From NCBI RefSeq assembly GCF_003555545.1, contig NZ_CP032157.1, positions 6,328,546 to 6,392,545 on the forward strand: a stretch of DNA of 64,000 bases. The letters are read 5' to 3'. The stretch's first letter is position 1, and the number at the start of each line of letters is the position of its first letter. A program made the position numbers and the translations under genes. The notes beneath the pieces were generated by a model. That model ran no database searches, was not told where the DNA came from, and worked only from the letters and a program-made list of their open reading frames with translations. This document shows positions 55,101 through 63,500 of the stretch, in pieces. The stretch comes from Paraflavitalea soli (GTDB lineage: Bacteria > Bacteroidota > Bacteroidia > Chitinophagales > Chitinophagaceae).

Positions 55101-56711
55101 CGCATAGATACTTCCTTTACCTATTATGCCGGCCGTAAACAATCAGACTTTACAGCGGCATCAAATATCCGGACCGATGGGGCCATTAAAGGCTTCATGC
55201 CTTTCTGGTCATTACAGGCTGGGTTCATGAAACCCGTTCCAGATTCCACCCGCTGGGTATGGAACAGTAAAACCACCCTTGTCAATGGTAAGGGAGTTGA
55301 AATGGAAAATGTTGATCCCCTCAACCGTTACAACGCGGGGTTGTTTGGTTACAATAGAACATTGCCGGTAGCCGTGGCGCAAAACAGCCGGCACAGGGAA
55401 ATCACCTTCGACGGGTTTGAAGACAGGGATTACAAAACAAGCCCCTGCGCCACCTGCGACGACAATGGCTGGATCAAGCTGGCCGATTATACCGTAGCAG
55501 CCAGAACAAACGATATGAGCCATACCGGCCGGTATAGTTATAAAATATACGGCAGCAACAGTACAGTAACCAAAGTACCGATCACTACCAGCGTGGCAGA
55601 TACCGCTTCCACCCGCATCTCCTTAAAAGTAGATTCACTTCCGCTTGTTACCCAAACAGTAACGCCTAAAGGAAATGGTTTGCTTACCCAGTATGGTATC
55701 TACAGGGCCCGCCCCGCGTTGAACATCAATCCCTGCGTAGGGCATAATATTACAGGGTCTACCATTGAATGGTCTCCCACTACTGCCATTACCTTGCCCA
55801 AAGCCTCGTGGAAACGGGGGGAGGGGCCATCGCAGATATGCGCCAAAGAATATTTTGCCGTAAAGTGGACCGGTAAATTACAACCCCAGTTTAGCGGCAA
55901 TTATCGCTTCAGTGTAACAGTGGATGATGAAATTACCCTTAAGATCGCAGGCGTTACCATTATAAGTTATACCGGTGTGGGGCCAGTAACCCGGTTCTCT
56001 ACTCTTATACCGCTCAACGCCGGGCAGCTATACGATATAGAGGTGTTGATGAAAAACGGTGATGGTGCTGGAGGCATTGACCTTAAATGGGCTAACGGCT
56101 ATGTTGGTTTAGAGGCACCCATTCCGGCCAGTTGCCTGTACCAGACTGCGGCACAGGCCAATGGCTCCGTAGTCAACGATACCACTTGGTGCGTTAAGTT
56201 CAGAAGTCCCGTTCCCGTTAATGCCATTCACAACAAGTTCTCTCCCTTGCAGGGCAGCAAGATGGTCTTCAGCGCCTGGGTAAAAGAAGAAATACCCTGC
56301 GTCACCGGCAGCAGCTACAACAGCGGCAGGGTACGCCTAACTTTCAACAATGGCAGCGGCGTCACCTACACCTTAAAGCCCAAAGGAAATATTATTGAAG
56401 GATGGCAGCGTATAGAAGAGGTGGTGGATATACCGGCCAACGTTACAGAAATGAATGTATACCTCGAAACCGCCACTTCCACCGCCGCTTATTTTGATGA
56501 CCTGCGTATGCATCCTTTCAACAGCAACATGAAGTCCTTTGCCTACGATCCATTGAACCTGCGGTTGATGGCTGAGCTCGACGAGAACAACCACGCTACT
56601 TTCTATGAGTATGATGATGAGGGAACCCTTATCCGGGTTAAAAAAGAAACCGAGCGCGGAATAAAGACCATCAAAGAAACAAGAAGTGCTATTCAAAAAT
56701 CAAACAACTAA
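49146..56711 (+). CDS. Giant Rhs/SpvB-like shell protein (2521 aa)
   Basis: After an N-terminal hydrophobic segment (SIAWFFAALFYMELIITPAMA) residues about 93-180 carry the conserved opening of a large Bacteroidetes family: QPEMQSFQSVNASNMVDLFTG, YNIPLLDVGGYPVNLSYGSG, WVGLGWNINPGTITRNMRG, recalling SpvB/TcB shells. Long beta-rich stretches follow with Rhs-like strands (about 1510-1560, SETGQALLNQTNNEFDDPVYSF). Residues about 1774-1958 look like a DNRLRE domain (RALIKLNIKVPPGAIVQSAKMNFYG), about 2221-2318 like PA14 (GNYRFSVTVDDEITLKIAG), then a carbohydrate-binding-like fold and a YD-type end (ATFYEYDDEGTLIRVKKETERG). No toxin domain. The next gene follows 8 nt on. Confidence 0.8.
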   Translation: MLVSLARYQKSIAWFFAALFYMELIITPAMARAAINRPVIHVPAFRPLAGAGFPDKSGNIMSRADTKKNALPVSVAGVTGVKEKKDPGIAKQKFTTGPTQPEMQSFQSVNASNMVDLFTGDFSYNIPLLDVGGYPVNLSYGSGISMDQEASWVGLGWNINPGTITRNMRGLPDDFNGSEDVVTKTISMKPNKTVGITVGGNIELLGKSQLANVKGSPDPVKGRPGTVGVSFGVFHNTYKGWGTETGLNVSINSGLGAAGGLTSALSITNNSQNGLDISPSFGYQIGKNETKARGELTIGTNYNSRAGIQDLQITGQVKQHVASYHSQNYSMGVAIPSYISFSKPSYTPTISVPYTSSQASFTAKVGSEHWALHPSGYIRGYGSTQKIATNDRTVKVPAYGYLNYEKGGANKNVLLDFNREKDVAFNQQTPHIAVPIYTYDTYSITGEGTGGMFRPYRGDIGFIHDHTMATKSNSDRLSIDIGLGTVVHGGIDFITSNATTTTGPWLTENTLKDVVAFRQQDTVFENVYFKNPGEKTVVNAAFLNSIGGDSLVRVDLSPLDKQQLPAFSATRNLSVFNGARVDRKVLLTGNTVRKERDKRTQVISYLTAGEAAIVGMDKVIKYYPVNEFPNNTCGINYNTLDRVDSKRKRNHLSEITVLNGDGRRYVYGIPVYNTSQEEVTMSTDTGSTTTGLVTYSGSDNSVDNSKGKDGYFNREEMPAYAHSFLLSAIVSPDYADLTGDGVSEDDNGDAVKFNYSQVYHSGDPYRWRAPYQQNKAAYNEGLKTDNRDERGSYTYGTREVWYLNSVESKTMIATFVLETATPRLDGYGVLNMNGGQDATQKLYRLKQINLYAKADYVKYGPATAKPIKSVHFEYSYELCKKNPGSLNDSGKLTLKKVWFTYNKNNKGALNPYIFTYHAKNPDYQSGATDRWGSYKNPARNPGSGKPLTNADYAYSLQDGAQWNADSAAANAAPWTLSEIKLPSGGKIKVTYESDDYAYVQDKRAMQFFSLAGAGFAASSDAAATNNLHKPTKGYDDYMYVLANVTEAVADKADIKRKYLEGVSQLFFKLAVNMPGDIWGKGYEVVPCYADIEDYGVTTEPGNKKIWIKVKALDGNKSPMATAAVQFLRLNLPSKAYPYSEPGDNFSLKNVLGMLASVAGNISNTVNGFPNDARRGNWVNNVVLDKSFVRLNNPVYRKFGGGLRVKRVEVKDNWNNMTSGQQVEAVYGQDYTYTTSIDVNGAPVTISSGVAVYEPAVGNDENPFHVPHKVYTEKVGALAPVDYVYTEEPFAETFFPAPMIGYSKVKVQTIHKTKKSANGFDVTEFYTAKDFPTFVEFTPIDDESKKTFNPPIANALKFNARNNVTLSQGFKVELNDMHGKLRSQASYAQTDTAHYISYTYNYYKLENNAALRQKLSNKVSVIDSANGVIRHNAEIGKEVELMVDLREQVSTTTGINLEANIDFVHTFPPIFWFPMIPLPTMETNQYRSVAVTKVVNRYGLLDSVLHIEKGSRVTTRDLVYDSETGQALLNQTNNEFDDPVYSFNYPAHWAYSGMGPAYKNIGATLVKKIVRQGIMLNMDGTRFNADRYFESGDEMLVSARDQRNSTTTDSCSPFFYSYKDELRANRIWAIDAARGIQQHKGIYFIDIDGRPYNGDIETLKIIRSGKRNLSAVPLGAITTLANPIKNIGGKDRIIIDSTTEVIAASAARFKDLWKIDNVWKEYDSCVTEYIPSSDPKNNKITIASTVLLRQHINNRGQLTNSTDYTTNKLVASYQRFNNDEFRTRALIKLNIKVPPGAIVQSAKMNFYGTPPLNMWGHSPWNSLDYSYEGIGEPVSSILFPYPYPFKGDEKDLPWVSEASLNSAAGTPATLPYRGSFNNCQNYGDVDVTQQLQSMLTLPLEYRNLVLKLNTEARIGGGSKTVRFMSFKGGNEEVPECNPIIPCVNPCRVNLVVSLLIPEPKCYKVCRSEVVNNDTLNPYRYGILGNWRIDTSFTYYAGRKQSDFTAASNIRTDGAIKGFMPFWSLQAGFMKPVPDSTRWVWNSKTTLVNGKGVEMENVDPLNRYNAGLFGYNRTLPVAVAQNSRHREITFDGFEDRDYKTSPCATCDDNGWIKLADYTVAARTNDMSHTGRYSYKIYGSNSTVTKVPITTSVADTASTRISLKVDSLPLVTQTVTPKGNGLLTQYGIYRARPALNINPCVGHNITGSTIEWSPTTAITLPKASWKRGEGPSQICAKEYFAVKWTGKLQPQFSGNYRFSVTVDDEITLKIAGVTIISYTGVGPVTRFSTLIPLNAGQLYDIEVLMKNGDGAGGIDLKWANGYVGLEAPIPASCLYQTAAQANGSVVNDTTWCVKFRSPVPVNAIHNKFSPLQGSKMVFSAWVKEEIPCVTGSSYNSGRVRLTFNNGSGVTYTLKPKGNIIEGWQRIEEVVDIPANVTEMNVYLETATSTAAYFDDLRMHPFNSNMKSFAYDPLNLRLMAELDENNHATFYEYDDEGTLIRVKKETERGIKTIKETRSAIQKSNN

Positions 56712-56719
56712 CTGAGTAT

Positions 56720-57508
56720 ATGAGACAAATATTAGTAAAGATCAGCCTGCTGTTCCTACTGGCCGCTTGCTGTAATAGCGCGTTAGCAGCTCCGGACAAT
56801 ATACGGGTCGATACCTCAGACGCCAATGAGTCCTTAAAGGACCTGCAATCCGTGATTGATAACAATGCTGTTTATGTCGAAGTATTGTACTATAGGGATT
56901 ATGTTGACTCTTCCGGAAACCTGGTCAAGGACTCTTCCCTCATATCATGGTTTAATGCTTTTAAGAATAACTTCCAGTGGACATCTGCAAGAGTATATCC
57001 TAAACCCTTTGATCCCGATGATCCCTGGGCTTATCCTATTTATAAAACCGAAGAACATATTCAAAATGACAGGGAGTATATTACTTTTGACGACAGCTCG
57101 AAAACGATCGTAATAAATAAACGCATCAGCATCATGCAGGCCTTTTTCCAATTAGACCTGTTAGACCCCCAGTTTGTGCAAGACAATGTTGAGCGAATGT
57201 ATGCTGTTGACTCTTTGGGATTCAAGGTCATTAAGGCATCGTTCAAGCCGGAATCCCCCTATCTATTCTATAGTTTAAGTTATGATACGGCTTCATTAAA
57301 TCCCCGGAAAGTATCCTGTGTCAGAAAATTGGAGAACGGAAGTGGTGTAGCCGCTTATGATAAAGTAGAAATTATTTTCCGTGAGTATTACCTGAATGGT
57401 CCTATTCCAACCTTTTTAACTAACCGATACTATACACGAGTCAATAGCGTCTATGTGCTCCAGCCATCCTATGCTAATTTCGAAATCCTTGATCTCAGTG
57501 CCTACTAA
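56720..57508 (+). CDS. Secreted 262-aa protein between the two giant Rhs genes
   Basis: Signal peptide MRQILVKISLLFLLAACCNSALA; the ACC could also be read as a lipobox, so lipidation is possible. The mature part has mixed helix and strand with many Tyr and Asp (EVLYYRDYVDSSGNLVKDSS, REYITFDDSSKTIVINKRISIMQAF, EIIFREYYLNGPIP). No family recognised. It is placed 8 nt after one giant gene and 13 nt before the other, so it is surely co-translated with them; a chaperone, plug or adaptor role is only a guess. Confidence 0.7.
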   Translation: MRQILVKISLLFLLAACCNSALAAPDNIRVDTSDANESLKDLQSVIDNNAVYVEVLYYRDYVDSSGNLVKDSSLISWFNAFKNNFQWTSARVYPKPFDPDDPWAYPIYKTEEHIQNDREYITFDDSSKTIVINKRISIMQAFFQLDLLDPQFVQDNVERMYAVDSLGFKVIKASFKPESPYLFYSLSYDTASLNPRKVSCVRKLENGSGVAAYDKVEIIFREYYLNGPIPTFLTNRYYTRVNSVYVLQPSYANFEILDLSAY

Positions 57509-57521
57509 TAAACCTACAAGC

Positions 57522-60500
57522 ATGAAACGCTTACAAAATATTACAGCCTTTATCCTGTTGCTGATCGCCGGCTTATCATTACCGGGGATGGCCTTTGCCA
57601 GCAATGAGCCTTATTCGGCCAGGCCCCTCAAAGGCAACCAGCTGCGTAAGGATTCCTCCAATTTGGTGAAGGATACCGTTTATTTCAACAGCACCTTGAA
57701 GCCGCTGCAAACGACCTTCAAGGTCCGCAACCTCGTTACCTTCAAGGTCAATGAATTCGCCAACCTTAAACTGCCGGATACATTTGAGATCACCGTAAGT
57801 TTCAAAGTATATTTTATCCGTAATGTGGGCAGCAGCCCCGTATCCGATTCCTCTGGTGTCATTTCTCTCAATATCAAAAGTTATAAGAACGGCCGCTATA
57901 CGCCAAAGGCATTCTATACTTTTACCGGCGGTCACCAGGCACAGGTAAAGATCACCAATATGACAGTGGTCAGCGGTAACCTGGCAGATGTGGAGAATTC
58001 ACTGATGCTGGAGAATGAGCTGTTTGTAACACGCGAATATGCCTTCGATTGTACCAACAACGCCGTATCAACATTAAATACCCCCGTCTACAATACAGAT
58101 AAGGGAGAATTGGATGTATCCTGGAATAGCCAGCGTGCAGCTGATGAATACGACCTCGAATGGACCTATATCGATGATTCGGCCATCGCCAATTATTACA
58201 TGCCGGGCAGCACAGTCAATTTTGATGCCTTGAAGATCTTTAACAACAATGCTACCAGGGTAAGCATTACCCAAAGCCGCTATTTGATCCCACTGCTGTA
58301 TGATGGTAGTGGTCATCTTTTTTACCGGGTTAGGGCCGTACAAACCAAAGCCAATAACCAACGGATTGAATCCATATGGAGCACCACCCTGGGCGATTAT
58401 CCTTTCACAGGGCATGAGAATAAATTGAACTGGCAGGCTACTACCAGCTTTGCAGAAGAGGGCAAGCGGAAGGCCGTTGTCCAATATTTTGATGGTTCAT
58501 TACGCAACCGGCAAACAGTTACCAAAGACAATACCACCGATACTACCCTGGTTGCCGAAACTTTGTACGATTACCAGGGGCGCCCGGCCATACAGGTATT
58601 GCCAACCCCCTCCCTCAGCAGCCTTATAAAATACACACCCAATTTTAACTTGCCTGTCAACGGTACCGAATATGATAAAGATAGGTACGATGGATTGCTG
58701 GTCGATTCCTGCTATTGCAAGCAGGGTGCGCCGGCCATGGGCACCCTCAGCGGAGCTTCTAAATATTATTCTCCCTCCAACCCCCTTGTCAATACCAGTT
58801 TTCATAAATACATACCCGATGCCAAAGGTTTTCCCTTTGCTGAAACACGTTATACACCCGACAATACAAGCCGCATTAGCCTGCAAAGCGGCGTAGGGGC
58901 CGATTTTCAGATAGATTCCGGCAGGGCTACCCGCTATTTTTACAGTGCTGCCGATCAGGAAGAGCTGGATGTGCTCTTCGGTACCGAAGTGGGCAATGCC
59001 TCCCACTATTTTAAGAACATGGTGCGCGATGCCAATGGCCAGTACAGCATCAGCTATGTCGACATGCATGGCCGCACCATTGCCACCGCACTGGCTGGCA
59101 AGCCGGTAACCAAAATGGATACCCTGGCTTCCAATAAACCCTTCTATTTTACTAAAAAGCTGATCGATAGTACTACCAATATTATCAATGGTACCAGCAT
59201 AGAATCAAGTAAAGGCCTGGTAGTAACCAGGGCGGGAGATCATCGTTTCAAGTATTCTTTATTACCCGATAGTATTAATATTAAGGACTGTGGGAATATC
59301 GACATTTGTTACGACTGCAGCTACGACCTTGAAATAACTATTACCGACGAGTGCAACAATTCTACCCTGCCCGGCGGGCTCCCTTATAAAATTACAGCCA
59401 GCAACCTCACCATTGATACCACCTGTAATGCCAATACACCCTTCCCGGGTGTAGACCAGTCTGTTTACCTGCGCGAAGGAAACTACCTGGTGGCTAAGAA
59501 GTTGACCATCCGCAAAAAAGCAATGGATACCTACCGAAACATTTTTCTGCGTCGCAATACCTGCAAAACATTGGATCAGTTCATTGCCGAGCAGAAAGCC
59601 GCGTTGAATATGCAATGTCAACCTTCCTGCGCTTCCTGCAATACTGCCCTGGGTACCTGGGAAACCTTCCGTCCCAATTATATGCAGCAAATGGGAATTG
59701 CTGTTGCTGATTCGGCTGCTTACCGGCCTGCGGCCCTGTTGGCCTGGAATAAATTGTCGGCAGATTGCGAGGAGCTTTGTAAAGGGAGAAGTCTTGATAA
59801 AAGCTACCGCGACCAGATGCTGGCTGATGTTACCGCCCCTGATGGCCAGTATGCTGATCCGGAAAAACCAACCGATGGATATTCAGTATTCCTGGCCAAT
59901 GCGAATGGCAACCGGCCATACCAGAATCTTTCCTACCTGGATGGAAACGGATTTAGCGATCCATTGAATCCCCAGAGCCTGAGCGTAGTTGATTTCTCAC
60001 GCGAGTTCAAAAAGTCCTGGGCCAATACTTTACTTACCCTGCATCCTGAATACGCCAAATTGATGCTTTTTGAGCAGTGGAAAGCAAGCCATGAGTGGGA
60101 CCTGACCTTTGAAAATACCGAAACCTACCAGGAAGCGCTTGCCAGGGGCTACCTCAACCCGGCCAGCTTTACCGGTCTTCCTGCCAACGCAAAATATACA
60201 CATCAACCCCTTCAGGCAGATCCACTGTTTACCAACCTCCTTACTACTGCAAAGACTGCTATGCAGGATTCCCTGTTCAATGCGGTCAAACTGCAGGGCG
60301 AACCCAATATCAATGCCTGGTCTTTTGCCACCATTATGGCCCATTGTCCGGATAAGGACGAAACATGCCGGCAATCTTACTCCAACATCAACCAGGCCTT
60401 CACGATAGATGCCTCCTGTTCCGGCGAACTGGATATCGCCTGGCGGTATTTCAGGGAAATATACCTGCAAAAGAAAAGGGAGATCATGGATGCCCAGCTT

Positions 60501-63500
60501 AATGCTTACGCTGAAGGGATAAAGAATGAACCAGGATATTATGGACGTCTTTTTGCTTCCGGCCATGCTGTTACTTTTATGAGCCCCGCCATGGCAGCAG
60601 CAGGCCAGTTAACTGGCCTGGTTGATGATCAGGCAGAGGGCAAAGACAGCATAAACTCTTTTATCCTCGACAACTGCCGCGCCTATGCCATGCAATGGTG
60701 GCAGGAGTTAAAGCCATGTAGCTTTAGCCAAAGCGACTCTGTAGCTATTATCAACAAGCTCATACAGGTATGTAAAGAAGGCGGCGATGAAAATCATTTA
60801 TTTGGCGTCAGTACCGTAAAACCATCCAGCACCAACCTCGACAGGAATTTTGAGCAGGTTATTAAGGCCTATGCCGGCAGCAATTACAATACTACTTGTA
60901 ATGTATACCTGCTTACAGCCCCAAGGCCTTATGAAAACCAGCCCATCCTTTATGATAAACCCATCATGCAAAAACCCGATAGCTGCGAATGCGCTACCAT
61001 CAGTAATCTTTATACCAAATACCAGGTGGCAGGCATTGATGCCAGCTTTGGTGATTACATCTATCGTACTACTCACACCAGAATTTATGATGGAGTGTTG
61101 GATACCCTGCGCAAAGCCTGTAGCGGGGAGATCAATTGCAGTTTCCTCAAGCAGCCCCTCAGCCTACCCCCCGTGTTGCAGTGTGGCGGTGGTGAAGAGT
61201 TGTGTGTAACCTGTGTTGGTATAGATACATTATACACAAAATTCAGGCAGCAGTTTCCACAGGCCGTTCCATCCTATGATGATGCAGATAGCCTGCAGCG
61301 CATATACAATACCTTGTTTGAAAGGTTCATGAACACCAATCTTGGTTTTGGAAAAAAGACAGCCGAATACCTTGATTTCATAGCTACCTGCACTACCACT
61401 TCCGATAAGTACTGCAATTTGGCGCTGGCATTCGATGGTAATGTCGGTAAAAAAAGGGTAACCATCCCTGTTCGCAATAACCGTTTGCGGCTGGGAACCG
61501 GCGATTTCACTTTGGAGGCAAGGATAAAGCCCAAGGCCAATAGTCCGTTTAATGCCATTCTCACCAACCGTACGCAAAGTGGCGGAACCACCGGAGATGG
61601 ATTCATGTTCATATTAAGCAATGGTCAGTTATTGATCCAGTTGCAAGGCTGTTATAATTACATGACCAGCCATACCGCAGGCATTGATTTATACGATGGC
61701 AAACCACACCAGGTGGCAGTATCCCGGCAGGGAGATTCATTGGGTTTTTATGTAGATGGCATTAAGGTGCCCTATGCAGCCAATTGCTCAGGAACCCTGA
61801 CCACGCCGCCTTCCCAACGCAATATCACAACTACAGGCCCCTGGTATATCGGACTGGATTCAACAGGAGCCGCCCCCAATCCCCTGGTCGGCTTCAACGG
61901 CTGGATTGATGAAGTAAGGGTTTGGAATACAGCCCGCACCCCGGCCCAGATTGCCGCTAATCTCAATGTAAGGCTTTCACCCCAGCCCAACCTCGCAGCT
62001 TATTATTTGTTGCGTAGTAAAGACACCTGCACACAAGCCATCATTGATTATTCTATTACCGACACAAGGCTGCGCAACGATGGCTACCTCGGCAGTTCGC
62101 CCGCCAAAGATGTGTTGGACCCCGTATGGCTTTCCCCGAAACAAATATCCTATATCGGTGCAGATCCCGTAGGAGTGTCCAATACCTGTGCCTGCACAGG
62201 AGGAAGCAGCACCGTAGTTTGTGACTCTTTGCAAGCCATCCTTAATGATTATAACACCTATGGGGGTATTCCCCACCTCGATGCCAGCGGCGCCGATACC
62301 ACCAACTGGAAGATTAATTTTGGAGGTACTACCTATTATAAAGTAGGTGTGCCGTTGGGTGAGGTCGTTAAGAATGGGGTACTGAAGCTGCCGAACTATT
62401 ATACAGATACATTGCCCGATGCGGCCCCTTACAAGTATGTAGATTATGATAGAGTAAAGGATACACTTTGCCTTGATTCGGCAGGATTTACATTTGAAAC
62501 GCGGTTAAAATTACCCGATAGCCTGGTCATCCCTAATGGTTATAATGATTCCTGGTGGATCAGTTTATATTCCGACCCTGCTAAATCGGGCAGCATATTG
62601 GTCTCACTCAAACTTACAGCTGGCAATGGATCGGCTATTTGTACCCACCAGGGCGATCCCAAAGCAGTTTGCACCCCATTGTATGTGCCCCACCTCCCGC
62701 TGGATAATTGGCGAACAGTAAGATTACAGTTCCGCAAGCGGCAGTTCAGTTACTATATAGATACCGCGCTCCAGGGTACTGCTACACTGGATGCGCCCAT
62801 GACAAAACTCTATTGGTGGACACTTTTGCAATACGCGCAGAAAGGAGAAGTTGATTATATCAGGATCTATGATACTACCGGAAGGTATTTGTACAAAGAG
62901 GAATTTGATGATCCGCATAATTTAGCACGGCCTATACCTGCTGCAGATTGTAATGGTTGTCAACCCGGCTTTGTAAAATATTTCAACCAGCGTACCAGTA
63001 ATAATTACAGCTATAATCAAATTCAGGCTATCTACAATAGTACCTGTGGCACGCTGCTGGGTGATTGCCCTGAATATGAACCTGTAAACACCCTGTGCGG
63101 CCGCACAGAGCCGGTATTTCCGCCAGCAGCCTTGGTCCAGCATTCTCCTTGTGATGACTCTACCTTGTTTGCGGTATCCAAAGGAACCCTGTTGTATGAG
63201 GCGTACCGCGATTCATTGATCAACAGCTTCGACAACCGTTACCTGGCCAAATGCCTCAATGCCCGGTATACCGAAAGCTTTACCGTAGATCAGCCCATCA
63301 GTGAATATCACTATACCCTGTATTATTATGACCAGGCAGGCAACCTGGTGAAGACCATTTCTCCGCAGGGTGTCGATGTAAGCAAATTTGCCTGGGCAGC
63401 CAGTTATAGTGACTCTGTAAAGACCGCCCGTCGAAACCGGCAGGTGCTGAAGCCAGCCCATGGTTTGCTCACCCAATACAAGTACAATTCCCTCAACCAG

